From Smittia aterrima (Eukaryota; Arthropoda; Insecta; Diptera; Chironomidae), in contig CP093829.1 of NCBI GenBank assembly GCA_033063855.1, positions 23,095,537 through 23,159,536 on the forward strand: a DNA stretch of 64,000 bases, written 5' to 3'. Positions 1 to 10,642 of this stretch are shown here, piece by piece. Below the pieces are notes generated by a model that saw only the letters and a list, made by a program, of their open reading frames with translations, had not been told where the DNA came from and searched no databases. The position numbers and the translations under genes are program-made. Numbering within the stretch: position 1 is the first letter of the stretch; each line of letters opens with the position of its first letter.

Positions 1-3000
1 TTCTTCTTCCTTTGAATCATCTTCACAGTTAACGCAAGCGCTGGTGCATTTGCAACTGTCCGAGCATAAATTGCCGAACTTCTTGCAGGTGCACTGCTTA
101 GTTGCGCAACTCCCCTTGCAACTGCACTTGACGATACCACTAATTGATCGCTTCGATGAACTTGTATCGCTGGTCTCACTGATGTTGTTGAGGAGTCCAG
201 TCCCGTCCATTCGATTGGTAATACTTTCCTTCATCATTGTTGTGGTGCGTTTAGCTGATCGTCGCGCCATTGGAGTTTTGACCCAGTCAGGATCTTGGAA
301 TGAATCGTTGAAGCTGAAATCGTTTTCCTCAGAATCACTCAAATCAGGACTCTTGAAGGTTTTCGTGAATGTCTCGTTTTGGACTTTAGGACGCTTTGAC
401 TTCTTGTTAGCTCGCAATTCTTCATTCTCATTTGTTAATTTTTCGATTTGTTTTGCCTGGTCATCGGAAGTTTTCATGAGCTCATAATAGCCATTCTTAG
501 CTTCGAGCAATTGTTTAGCCATCGAAACATAAATTGGAGTCTTGATATCTTCCTTAAACTCGTTCTGACCCTCTTCGACAAACAAGTTATGCTTCATATC
601 ACAGAGATAGGACAATTTCATTTCAAAGTCGGTCTCCATCTTTGAGACAACCTTTCGTGCATCTTCTCGTTCAATCAGAATTTCTTCATTCAGCTGCTCA
701 ATGCGTTCTTCGCTTGCTTCGTAAGTCGCTTTCAATTCTTCAGCTTTCATCTTTGTTGTGGTAAAGTCCTCACGAGCGTCGACGAGAGCACGCAAGAGAT
801 AACTCATTGCCGACTTTTGTTCCGAAACTGAGCTGAAGTTATCAGGAATTGTTCGCATTTTGGATTCAAGATCGGTTTGCATAATCTTCTGACGAATATC
901 AGCAATCTGAGAATTGCGCATTTCGAGTTCTTCCTCCAATTGCTTGATCTCTTCGTCGATAGCTTCGTTCTTGTTGACGGTAGCTTTCAAATTCAGGAGA
1001 CGTTGATTGAAGACACCTCGATCGTTCATCAAGGACTGCATAGCGATTTTCGCGTCGATAGTCGACATGAGCACTGTCAACTCGTGTTCGAGATACGATT
1101 GAACTACTTCCGCTTTATCAACTGGAACCTTTGACGATTGGCGTAATGCTTGAACGCGTTTGCTGCAATCCATTGCGTCTTGGAGCCGTTTGTTGATCGC
1201 TTTAGCTTCTTCAACCTTGCGCTTCAAAACAGTTTGCTGCTTCTCGTACATTCTTTCCATTCGCTTCATCTCATTTTGAGCCTTCTTTCCCTTCTCCTTC
1301 AAAATGTTGATCTCTTTGTCGCGGTTAGAGATCCATTTCTTGTATTGTTCTGAATCAGTGCGTTGCTGACGAATCAACTGAACGCGGGTCGTCTTCATTT
1401 CTTGAATTTCTCTTCTAAGATCTTCGATTCGCTTGCTATCTTGCTCCGACAACTTCTTCGTCTTCTCAAGGTTCAAGCATCTCTTACGAAGTTCAATCAA
1501 ATCTTTCTCCAACTTTTCGATCTTGTGCTTTCGATCCATGTTAACTTTTGTTGCGTTGGTATCACGACGAGCTGATGAGCTGTTGTTTGATGCTTTTAAA
1601 TCTTCAATTTCCTTTTCAAGATTCAAAATCGTCGTTTGATACTCTGACATGGTCTTCTCCGATTCTTCATTGAATATCGGGTTAGTGTGATTCTTATTCT
1701 TGCGACGTAGTAAATCTTCCTTGATTTGCATGTTTTTCTCGAGCACCTTGATCTGCTCCATCATTGCGATTTGACTCGTTGTGTATTGAGCACGCTTTTG
1801 TTTTGATTCTTCGTCATCAAAGATTGTGTCTTCATGGAACTGGAAGTCTTCTTCGATCACATCGGCACTCATCTGCTTACGGAACTGATCAATCAAATTT
1901 GTTGTGACTGTTGTTAGTTCCTTAATGTCATCGAAGATTTTTGTATCAGGAATTGCGAATTCAGCGGGACATGTATTCTCGAGAAGATCGCGGAGCTTCT
2001 CAAACTGAGCAATCAATTCGTTGTAGAAAGTTTCTTCGACTAAGTGAGTTGAATTGAAACTATTGATGACACTCATCAGATTGCTCAACTGTTGTTGAAG
2101 TGATTTATTCTCCTCTTCATTGCTCAGCTTCTGTCGTTTGCAAATATCACCACAGATCACTCCAGAGGCACCAGCACCATCAGCTGATTGGATTTTCATA
2201 CGAAGCTCCTGAATGACATTACGCAAACGCTGAATTTCAATTTCATGTGAATCTTGATTTTTAATCGGTTTGTTCTTGATCTTCTTGGCTCGATCGGCGT
2301 AACGCAAAGTGCTGAGAGTCTCTTCGATGTTGTAATCAGCTGGCGAAACACAAGCGATCATCAAAGTAACAGAGTTACCTCCGAGAGAGTCTTGAAGAAG
2401 GCGAGTGAGTTTGGAATCACGGTAGCTGATGTATTTCGATGTTGTCCCTTGGCCACCACCAAGAGCAGAAATCACATTTCCGAGAGCAAGGAGTCCCTGA
2501 TTGATTTTGACTCCTTCCTTGAATCTCGTACCTGTAGCTTTTGTCTTTTTAGAGCGTTCGCTACCGGCCAAGTCAACGAGATGGAACTTTGCTTTCATTG
2601 TGGAGCCGTCGTTGCTCAAGATCTTGAAGTTAACAGTGAAAATCGCGTGAGATCTGCTCGAAACGTCATTCATTGCTGTTGCTCCAACTGAACGATTTCC
2701 TCCTCCCTCGATCAAGTATTGAGCGGCTTTCGACGAGTCTAAAATGATTGTCAATTAACTTTGTTCAAATTATTCTAAAAAGTCAACTTACCGCCAACAA
2801 CTTTCTCGCTTAGTCCCGAAATAAGAATTCCTTTTGTTGTGTCCTCACGAATCTCACAAACTGACTGATCTTTTGGCTTACCGGAAAGAAGATCATAGAG
2901 ATTCTCTTGATAGAGTTCCATGAACGAACAAGTTATTCCGATCGACGAATCTTGCTCAACTTCCTTAACTTTTTCGAAGATATCTTGCAGAGCTCTGGGA

Positions 3001-3412
3001 ATGATTCCTGTCTCTGAGTCATTCCAGTTTCCTTCAAAGACAGTTCCCATTGTATGAGTCTTGCCACTTCCAGTTTGTCTAAAAGAAAAAGATTCAATTA
3101 GTAGGCAGCAGCAAAGTCAGGATGATTCACTTACCCGTAAGCGAGGATCGTCACATTATAGCCTTCGAAGAGCTTCCCAAGAATCGGTTTAACGCAACTC
3201 TCGTACACTTCTTGCTGTCCATCGTCCGGCATAAAAACATTGTTGAACGTGTAATAATCCTGGACTTTGCTTGTTGTCTCTCCGGTAACTGCGAGTTGCG
3301 GCAAACCTGGCGTTTTCTCGACAACTTGAAGGCATCCTCTGTTGATTTCGCTAGTATTTATCGGACGAACGCGAACAGCAACTTTAACGCAATCACTTGC
3401 AGTTGTCGACAT
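1..3412 (-). CDS. Klp3A: Chromokinesin, kinesin-4 family (KIF4/Klp3A-like), 3' end beyond window
   Basis: Plus-end-directed microtubule motor that binds chromosomes and the spindle midzone in mitosis and cytokinesis (family knowledge). Exons on the minus strand are 3412-3135, 3078-2792 and 2738-1; introns of 56 and 53 bp have GT-AG ends. They give 1,101 codons in one frame, and the frame is still open at base 1. The motor has the P-loop GQTGSGKT across the first junction, switch I ending SSRSH and switch II DLAGSER. A long charged, coiled-coil-like region follows. The last visible part (about 150-1) is a Cys-rich block of CxC units (CSCKGSC, CTCKK, CKCTSAC), the KIF4-type C-terminal signature that separates it from KIF21 and KIF7. 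The start is the ATG in the kinesin N-terminal context MSTTASDCVKVAVRVRP; an in-frame upstream ATG at 3451 is less likely. Drosophila Klp3A is only about 100 residues longer, so little is missing. Confidence 0.93.
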
Positions 3413-3885
3413 GTTTTTTGTTTTTAAGGATCTAACCAAAGGAACAAACAAAAGAAAAGTTTTTAGTTTTTTTAATTAAATTATCAACAATTTAATGAGA
3501 CAGTTGAGCAACAAATGATTATTTTAATAACTGCGTCGTGATAAAATGAATAATAAACTTATAACTCTACTTTAAAATGAATTTAACAATAAAATGTTTT
3601 TGCAAAAGACAACGGAAACAAAAGAAAAATTATTTTCTTCAATTTACCTCCAATAAACGTTCTAAAAACTGAAACTTCAGCTTCAATTGATGTAGCAGGT
3701 GTTTATAATTGGATATTTGATTAATTAAGATCTAATAAACTAGTTAATCTTATTAATTATTTAGTTTTTAAAAATGATCTTTTGATCGCGACTTTTCAAA
3801 TTCAAATTCCAACGTTTTTCTTGCCGAAGCTTACGAAGCAAGCTTTGACAAAGAATTGAAGCGAAATTCATTAAGTTGTGAAGCG
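3413..3885. promoter_or_regulatory. Divergent promoter region between kinesin-4 and tafazzin
   Basis: 473 bp, very AT-rich, between two head-to-head start codons. No ORF or clear TATA box. Just before the upstream tafazzin ATG is the sequence TTGTGAAGCGA (from 3875). Near-identical strings lie upstream of POLQ (16896) and in the copied patch upstream of BCKDHB (6554). That it is a promoter is inferred from gene layout. Confidence 0.45.
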
Positions 3886-5067
3886 ATGAGCAAGTTCAAA
3901 GTAAGCTTTTAATTAAATTAAGATTACGCTCCGCAGTGAGTCTAATCGATGCTGTGTTGAATTAAGGGTCGTGCGTTAGTCACTCATCTCTTGTTTCTCT
4001 ATTTTAGTTTGTCACAAGAATGCCTTACAAGATCGATTGGATCTTTCCACGTTTGGGTTCGTAGTCTTGTCTTTTCTTTATCAACATTAACGAGATTTAA
4101 GATGATTTCCAGTAACGGGTCGTTGATTGTCTATTTTTAGAAAATCCATCGTTTCTTTTTCGGATAGCGAGCCAGATGACTGTTGGACTTGTTGGATTAT
4201 TTTCACGTCTTTTGATAGGTAATCAAAAAAGTATGTCCATCCCAGCTTTCTCAATTTTTCGATCGATCGCTTATGCACATTTGCTGTAGAAATTTGTCCT
4301 TGAGTTGCACTAAATCTAGCTTCGTCATCAATGTCCTCACTCTCGTTTTCACTTATCAAAACAATTCTGATTAAATATTTGCAGTTTGCTTGAATCGAAC
4401 AAAGATCTATAACAAACATCGGCTCGAGGATCTGATGGGCCGGCCTTCTAATCGTCCTCTTCTCACAGTCAGCAATCACCACTCATGTTTCGATGATCCT
4501 TCGATTTGGGGATGTTTAAAACTTCAGAATGTCTGCAGCAGAAAACGTATTCGCTGGAGCATGGCGGCCCACGACATTTGTTTCACAAACAAAATTCACT
4601 CACTCTTCTTTATGCTGGGAAAATGTATTCCAGTAGTGAGAGGTGAAGGAGTTTATCAACCAGCCATTGATTTGTGTATTCAAAAGTTGAAACAAGGTGA
4701 TTGGGTTCATGTGTTTCCAGAAGGAAGAGTCAATATGAACAAAGAGTATATGCGAATGAAGTGGGGAGTCGGTAGAATACTTTTTGAGACGTATCAATTA
4801 AATCCAATAATTATTCCGGTTTGGCACGAAGGGATGGATGATTTGCTGCCCAATCAAGAGCCATATTACTTCCGATTTAACTCAAAACTTACATTTAATT
4901 TCGGGAAACCTATTGACATTAGTAAAACGATTAAGAAGATTATTGATAAGAAAATGGATGAAGTGGAGGCTCGTCGACTTATCACTGCCGAGATTCAAAA
5001 GGGATTGGAAGTACTTCGAGTTGAAACAGAGCTGCTTCATAAAGGAATATCCGAAGGAAAATCATAG
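3886..5067 (+). CDS. Taz: Tafazzin, cardiolipin-remodelling phospholipid-lysophospholipid transacylase
   Basis: Moves acyl chains between phospholipids and monolysocardiolipin at mitochondrial membranes (family knowledge). Exons 3886-3900, 4008-4056, 4141-4218 and 4385-5067 join in frame to 274 residues. The acyltransferase HX4D motif is NHHSCFDD (His79, Asp84). FPEGRVNM is the second conserved block. The hydrophobic stretch around MTVGLVGLFSRLLIV fits the membrane-embedded N-terminal segment. MPYKIDWIFPRL, from the ATG at 4020, matches the usual tafazzin N-terminus (human begins MPL). The 5-codon exon at 3886 would add the basic extension MSKFKFVTR, so both starts are possible. The donor at 4057 (GTTCGT) is weak but keeps frame and family sequence. 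An AATAAA at 5239 ends the transcript, which is tail to tail with BCKDHB. C-terminal to residue 85 the match to insect tafazzins is strong. Confidence 0.92.
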
Positions 5068-5219
5068 TTAAGTGATTTTTCTGTTCTGCAACCCTAGTCA
5101 ACTCTACCAAAAAATAAGAATCGAAAACCGTCGATTATTCCAAGATTAGAATAAGTAGCCAAACGAAATACTTAACGACGAGTGAAGATGATATTTGTTT
5201 AAAACTTTGAACATGTCAT

Positions 5220-5244
5220 TTTATTTAAAATAATGTTGAATAAA
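5220..5244. promoter_or_regulatory. Overlapping poly(A) signals of two convergent genes
   Basis: AATAAA at 5239-5244 on plus serves tafazzin. TTTATT at 5220-5225 is AATAAA on minus and serves BCKDHB. If both are used with normal cleavage distances, the two 3' UTRs overlap by a few tens of bases. Confidence 0.55.
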
Positions 5245-5335
5245 ATTGTTTGGTCTCTAGAATTCGTTAACAATTTAATAAATGCATCAGTTACAGGATT
5301 GGAAGACGTTAAACTCTTTTGATAAATTCGTTGTC

Positions 5336-6492
5336 TTAATATTTGACAATTTTCTTGATCGCCTCGAAGCATCGAAGCTTATCAGGCAAGTAGAAAGGTT
5401 CGAAAACGTGTGGGAAAGGAGTGTCCCATCCACAGACTCTTTGTACAGGAGCTTCGAGATGAAGGAAGCATTCTTCCTGAATCGAAGCGGCGAGCTCTGC
5501 TCCAAATCCGTTTGTCAACGGAGCCTCGTGAGCAATAATGACACGACCAGTTTTCTTAGCTGACTGCAAATGAAAATTATTAGTTTCAATCAGATTGAAT
5601 TAATAGTTCAACTTACATTGAAAATAGTTTCTCTGTCCCAGGGCAAGATCGAAACTAAATCGATAAGCTCGCATTTCACCTTCAATTCGTTTCTCGCTCG
5701 CTCAGCAGCCTCACGAAGAACATGAACTTGAGTTCCCCAGCCAATCAAAGTCACATCACTTCCTGGCATCATAATATCAGCTTTTCCAAGTTCACATTCA
5801 TAAGCAGCAACAGGAACATCTTCAACAGCCGAACGATAAAGAGTCTTTGGTTCTAAGAGAAGGCACGGGTTGTTGTCGTTGAGACAAGCTAAAAGTAATC
5901 CTTTGGCTTTAATTGGACCTCGAGGAATTGCAACCTTTAGGCCGGGAGTGTGCGCGAAGTAAGCTTCAGGCGATTGTGAGTGATACAAAGCTCCGTGGCC
6001 AACAGCTCCGCAAGGTGCTCGGAATGTTAATGAGCCAACGTCAAACATGTTTCCACTACGATAACGGTACTTTGCAGCTTCATTAACGATCTGATCGAAT
6101 GCTGGGAAGATGTAATCAGCAAACTGAATTTCGGCGATAGTCTTTGCTCCCATGGCAGCAGCTCCAATAGCAAATCCGGCGATTCCTTGCTCGCAGAGTG
6201 GAGTGTTGAAAACTCTATCAGCTCCGTATTTGTCCCTGAGGTTCAACGAGCACCGGAAGACTCCACCGAAAGCAACATCTTCACCAAACACTAAAGTTGT
6301 CTCGTCGGTATCCAGAGCAATATCCATTGCGTTGTTAATTGCAGTGAACATGTTCATTTTGATCTTTTCACCTTCGACTTCAGGAGAATTCTCATCTGGC
6401 TTGTATGTGAAGAACGACGCTTGACGCACCGACAATCTACTGATTGCCCTCAGTGGTTTAATTGCATTTCTAACGAGACTTGTCGTTGCCAT
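5336..6492 (-). CDS. BCKDHB: Branched-chain 2-oxoacid dehydrogenase E1 beta subunit, mitochondrial
   Basis: Beta half of the thiamine-diphosphate E1 of the branched-chain ketoacid dehydrogenase complex, which decarboxylates the keto acids of Leu, Ile and Val in the mitochondrial matrix (family knowledge). Exons 6492-5617 and 5563-5336 are joined across a 53-bp GT-AG intron and give 367 residues. The N-terminus up to about residue 30 is rich in Arg/Ser/Ala with no acidic residues, as expected for a mitochondrial presequence. Diagnostic blocks are FGEDVAFGGVFRC, VFNTPLCEQGIAGF, EIQFADYIFPAFDQIVNEAA, HGALYHSQSPEAYFAH and, in exon 2, HEAPLTNGFGAE and FEPFYLPDK. FADYIFPAFDQIVNE and HSQSPE favour BCKDHB over pyruvate dehydrogenase PDHB. 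The gene looks intact. A patch copied from the POLQ 5' end starts 62 bp upstream of its ATG. Confidence 0.95.
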
Positions 6493-6553
6493 CGCGAAAT
6501 ATTCTAAGAAGAACTTGAAAAAGAATTTTTATCTAAAACAGCTGACCCGACGT

Positions 6554-6666
6554 TGTGAAGCGAAAAACTTAAATTTCGCTTCAGTTGGTTTTTGGCAGTT
6601 CATCACAAGAAAATGTCGAGTTACATTTTAGTTTCGTTTGACATCGGAGAGAACACTTTACGCGAA
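6554..6666 (+). repeat. Copied fragment of the POLQ gene 5' end
   Basis: 113 bp aligned without gaps to 16896-17008, with 108 identical positions. The copy spans 59 bp of POLQ 5' flank and leader plus the first 18 codons, including the ATG. It stops abruptly after CGCGAA, where POLQ continues into CTTGAG. The POLQ copy is inside a functional gene, so it is the likely source. The patch is non-coding here: its frame runs into unrelated sequence at once. Confidence 0.9.
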
Positions 6667-6723
6667 TATTGCTTTCTATGATTTTCGAATCGAAATTCGG
6701 GATACTTCTATTTAGAAATAAAA
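6667..6723 (+). repeat. Copied fragment of the F-box gene 5' region
   Basis: 57 bp aligned to 8450-8506 with 54 identical positions, starting at the very base after the POLQ-derived patch ends. The segment contains a small hairpin, CGAAT-CGAA-ATTCG. The other copy lies in the probable 5' leader of the F-box gene. Which copy is ancestral cannot be told from the sequence. Confidence 0.85.
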
Positions 6724-8449
6724 CTAGTTAGTCTTGTCGACGTTCGTCGACCGGTGAGGGCTAGTCGCTTTCATTTCGAGTAAGAAAAACATCAAGAAAA
6801 AAGAATTTTTCGAGAAAAAAAAAATTTGTATGGAAAATTTTCCAACCACCCACTCCACCCACCCAAATGATATGTCAATCGATAGGTCTCATTGCGACAC
6901 ACATTCAATCTAATTGTCAACAACCAAGTTTATGAAGTGGAAAATGAGTTAAAGAAGGAAAACTGTTTGAAAAACGACTTTTTCGGCGACTTTTTTCACT
7001 AAAGTGGAAATTGCGGAAAATTCTCACCTATCGTTGACTTCAAACTTTCCAATCTGTAAGACAGATAGATTTGGAAGAGATTTATGCAATAAAAATGAGT
7101 TGTTAATGTAACGTTTGCCGTCAATTTCCCTTCAAATCTGAAATTTCGTGAAAAAACACATGTTTGGATATTTTTTGGGGAGTGGGAGGCGAAAATCGAA
7201 AATCTAATGATGCATTGTTATAGCTGAGATGTCCACGAACATATTTTAAAAAGGTCGAAGGCCGTCAGAGCTAAGCTGTGGACGTCGTAATTAGCGGAAT
7301 TTCGCAAAATGACAAAAATGCCGGAAAATGTAACATTTGACCCCAATTTGCCACGAAATGGGGGCGCGGGGGGAAAAACGTACTACCCAGTGTTGTAGTC
7401 CTACTCTTAAGGAACAATGCCGCTGAAAACTTTTCCGCGCTATCTCGCATCGTTTAGGCTCCAGAAAATGTTTAATCGGCCAACAGGGCAAAAACACATT
7501 TTTCAATTTTCCGGAAAAACTCTTTATGACTATTTAGAACTCTCATAGTGAAATTGTTTCGTCGTGGGACAAACAACTTGCTTGTGTAAGGGATCAATGT
7601 CGGTCATAGAGAGCAATTTTAGAGACCTTCAGAAATCGATTTGTGGTGACGGAACTAAAATCAAATAAATACCTTTTTAAACGTTTATTGTCCTCTATTG
7701 AGACTCACTACTAAATAGATATACTTTCAAGCATAGATCTATTCGTCTTCATATGTAGTCACCGCTTGCGTCAAACAGCCCTCGTAAATTACAGTTGCCC
7801 TTAAATTTTTTACTCTAGTTCATGATTGTGATAACACATAACTAAGCCATCGCAATGAAAATGAGATGAAAATTTATCGATTTAAGTTAGATTTGCTACA
7901 AGAAACATTTTTATTTGTCGTGCAAATGCTTTTCTGCATTCCACTCGAGCTTTTCGAAATCTCCTTTTATACAAAATGAGTTACCAATCGAAAAAAGCGA
8001 AATCAAAAATCTTTGTTTTAACTTTTTTAAAACACTTTACGTACACGATATAACTTTTTATTTATCTTTGCTTCAAGATTATAATTATTATTATTTATCA
8101 ATTATTCGCATCAACTATTTCATATAGTTCTTTAAGAGAATAAATACATAATTAGAAAAAAGAATCAGATCTAATCTCGTCATGCGATGAAATCGTTGAC
8201 TTTTCGGAGTTGCAGCGTCTGATACATTTCGAAATGCGTTTCTTAATTGTGATTCGAAAATTATCGGAGAAATTACAATATACCTAGATGTTTTCAAAAG
8301 TTTTTTTTTTTCGAGAATCGAAGATTCTTATATATTTTGAAGGTAAACAAGAATCCCTCACAGAAATTTGTACGAAAATCTTCGATTCTTCAACAAAAGA
8401 AAAACAAAACTTTTGCATACAAAATTTTCTAGCTTGTCGCGTCTATGTA
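6724..8449. other. Long non-coding stretch of uneven composition, origin unknown
   Basis: 1.7 kb with no ORF worth keeping. It differs in texture from other spacers here: a GTCGACG-TT-CGTCGAC inverted repeat at 6738, a GGAAAATTTTCC palindrome near 6832 followed by a run of CCACCC units, a G-rich tract at 7360-7373 (GGGGGCGCGGGGGG), and repeated GGAAAA/CCGGAAAA strings between 7010 and 7520. No terminal inverted repeats or target-site duplications could be found. A decayed mobile element or a non-coding RNA gene are both possible. Confidence 0.4.
8314..8389. repeat. 13-bp inverted repeat with 50-bp spacer
   Basis: AGAATCGAAGATT at 8314-8326 pairs perfectly with AATCTTCGATTCT at 8377-8389. It lies just upstream of, or inside, the F-box gene's 5' leader and could form a hairpin in DNA or RNA. 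Function unknown. Confidence 0.6.
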
Positions 8450-8506
8450 TATTGTTATCTATGATTTTCGAATCGAAATTCGGGAGACTTCTATTTAGAA
8501 ATAAAA
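8450..8506 (+). repeat. Second copy of the 57-bp element found at 6667
   Basis: Partner of the copy at 6667-6723 (54 of 57 identical). It lies about 120 bp upstream of the F-box start codon, in the probable first, non-coding exon. Confidence 0.8.
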
Positions 8507-8552
8507 TAACATTGTCTCCGAACAACCCATTTCAACCACAACATTCGAGAAG

Positions 8553-8616
8553 GTAACAGTCGCTCGCATTATCCTCTTAATTTTTACATTCATTTTATTT
8601 CTCTTTTGTTTTTTAG
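8553..8616 (+). other. Probable 5' UTR intron of the F-box gene
   Basis: A donor AAG|GTAACA at 8553 and acceptor TTTTAG at 8616, with a T-rich tract before it, define a 64-bp intron of the size common here. The exon after it has only 12 bases before the ATG at 8629. Confidence 0.55.
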
Positions 8617-8628
8617 GTAAAAATAAAA

Positions 8629-10119
8629 ATGGAAGAAATTTCAGCATCGATGGCAACTAAGAAAAATATTTCCACTGAGGATCCGATCGGTGAGAGCAAG
8701 TCAGTGGAGGAAACAAAAGCAGAAATTGTTTTAAATGAAGAATCTCAGAAGAAAGTTGTTAAATTACCTGAACGGAGTGAGACGAACTTAGATCCTTTGG
8801 AATATTTCTCACGATTTCTAGATATTCCAGAAATGATCTTTCAACACTTTAATGCAAACGATTTGATAAAGATTTCCGAAGTCAGTCAAACTAATTACAA
8901 CTTCATCGCTACATCAAAAGCTCTTATGGCGAAAATAAGAATGATTTTAAAAGCGAATAAAAGGGGAATAGTGCAGGAAAATTACGATTGGTTGACGAAT
9001 AGCTCGAGACAATATCAGAACGTTGAAGTCTATCGATTAGTATCAGATAACCTCAGTAATAGTGAGAGCATCAGTAAGGGAAATGAAGCGATCAATATGT
9101 TTCTACAGAAGACTCGCTGGAAAGATGTTGTAGTCAAGAACGTTCATTTTTCTAGTAAAAACGATGCGTGGGTGTTTTTCTATTTCATCCAGTCAACAGT
9201 TGAATGTCTTTCTCTTAAAAGCGTCAGAGTAACACATGATGAAACAATTGAGGAACCAACTTTTAGAGCTTTACCGTTTCGTAAGCTTAAGCAATTAAGA
9301 TTAAATCATAATGATCTCACGAATGGATATGTTAGAGAATTCTTGACAAAAACGTTAGCTCTCGAAAAATTTGAGTACAGATTTTATGGAGACGGGTCTC
9401 TGCAAACTGCTGACAAAGAATTGACAATGTTAATGTTGAAAAGTTTCGATAAACTTCAAAGTTTGACGCTTTACGAAAGAAACTTGATTGATATGTTTGA
9501 AGACGAATCTTGGCGACAATTTAAATCTAAGCTCACAAGTTTGGCAATGGTGTATGATGGTGAAGAGCTTGTTTCTATTCATAACCCTTCTTATCGAAAC
9601 TTTCTGAACTTCCTTCAAATGCAAAGCGATAATCTTGAAGAGTTGACGTTCGATTTGATGGACACTATAAATTCCGTTAATTTAATCCTTAAATTGCCAA
9701 AACTCAAAATTTTGAACCTAAAGTATTTTTGTTTTGACTACCTTACTAGATCACAATGTCATAAATTGGGAATTCGTCCATTCGAAAAATCTACAACGAT
9801 TACTAAACTCACATTGAAAGGTTATTTCAAAGCTCGAAGCATAAAACTTTTATTGAAGATCATGCCAAATGTTAAAAGACTCAGTGTCGTCAGAATTACT
9901 CAAGAAACGGTTCAAGACATAATTGAAATGAAAAGAAAGTTTGACGAAATAAGAATTCACGATTTTCTTGGAATCGAGAGAGAGTCGCTGAAGAAAATAA
10001 GCGACAAGATATCAAGTTTTCCATTCAGATGTCGTGATGACATTTGTGAATGCCACAAAGATGTAGTCAAAGATATTGGATCGGATTGTCGTTGCAAGTT
10101 TACGAGAAGAAATAATTAA
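8629..10119 (+). CDS. F-box / leucine-rich-repeat-like protein, single coding exon
   Basis: 496 residues. Residues about 58-100 (beginning YFSRFLDIPEMIFQHF and continuing through LIKISEVSQTNYNF) look like an F-box, the module that links a substrate-binding protein to Skp1 in SCF ubiquitin ligases. From about residue 190 there are irregular leucine-rich units such as VECLSLKSVRV, LKQLRLNHNDL, LQSLTLYERNL and LKILNLKYF, consistent with an LRR substrate-binding region. The first 50 residues are charged and probably disordered. The last 30 contain a Cys cluster (CRDDICECH, DCRCK), unusual for this family. The ATG at 8629 follows directly on the predicted leader intron; an in-frame ATG at 8650 is an alternative. 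I do not recognise a named orthologue. AATAAA signals at 10129 and 10139 follow the stop codon. Confidence 0.75.
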   Translation: MEEISASMATKKNISTEDPIGESKSVEETKAEIVLNEESQKKVVKLPERSETNLDPLEYFSRFLDIPEMIFQHFNANDLIKISEVSQTNYNFIATSKALMAKIRMILKANKRGIVQENYDWLTNSSRQYQNVEVYRLVSDNLSNSESISKGNEAINMFLQKTRWKDVVVKNVHFSSKNDAWVFFYFIQSTVECLSLKSVRVTHDETIEEPTFRALPFRKLKQLRLNHNDLTNGYVREFLTKTLALEKFEYRFYGDGSLQTADKELTMLMLKSFDKLQSLTLYERNLIDMFEDESWRQFKSKLTSLAMVYDGEELVSIHNPSYRNFLNFLQMQSDNLEELTFDLMDTINSVNLILKLPKLKILNLKYFCFDYLTRSQCHKLGIRPFEKSTTITKLTLKGYFKARSIKLLLKIMPNVKRLSVVRITQETVQDIIEMKRKFDEIRIHDFLGIERESLKKISDKISSFPFRCRDDICECHKDVVKDIGSDCRCKFTRRNN

Positions 10120-10642
10120 AGCATCTAAAATAAATTAAAATAAAAAATTAGCTGGTCAGGGAAGCTTGTTAAATGAAAATGTTTCACGAGGCAGGATTCT
10201 CCTTGGAAGGTTAAGAATCTAAAATAAAAGAACTTAAATTTTGGTCTCACTTTGTAGCGTTGATATTTAGTAAATATTATCTACTTTCTCGAATAAAAAT
10301 AAAATTTTTTTTTTAAATAAAATAACAAACATGAATCATTTCATTCTTTTTCGATATAATTAATCCATTTCTTAGTGAGTGCCTACACTTTCCGCTTATT
10401 TTCTTAAGGCGCTGGTAGAGATTCGAAATTGATTTCTAATAAGAACTTAAATGAAAGAAGAAAAATTTCTGTCCAAAATGCGGCAGATCACAACTGAAAT
10501 CATCATCTAAGTTTTTATCGAAAATAAATCCAATTTTTAAAAAACGAGAAACTAACTGACTCACAAGTAAGCAACAAATATATTTTCGTTTATTGTTTGA
10601 ATAAGCACAAATTTAATATCACGGAATAAAAATATTTTGGAT
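10120..10642. other. Short spacer between convergent F-box and MROH1-like genes
   Basis: 523 bp, AT-rich, no ORF. It holds the F-box poly(A) signals at 10129 and 10139 and, for the minus-strand gene, TTTATT at 10589-10594 (AATAAA on minus), about 50 bp past the MROH1-like stop. Confidence 0.5.

Noticed and set aside
44..2691. Many plus-strand ORFs up to 147 codons
   Set aside because: They are antisense shadows of the kinesin-4 exon 3, which is open and family-matching across the whole interval.
4087..4482. 131-codon minus ORF
   Set aside because: Overlaps tafazzin exons and introns in reverse; no conserved text.
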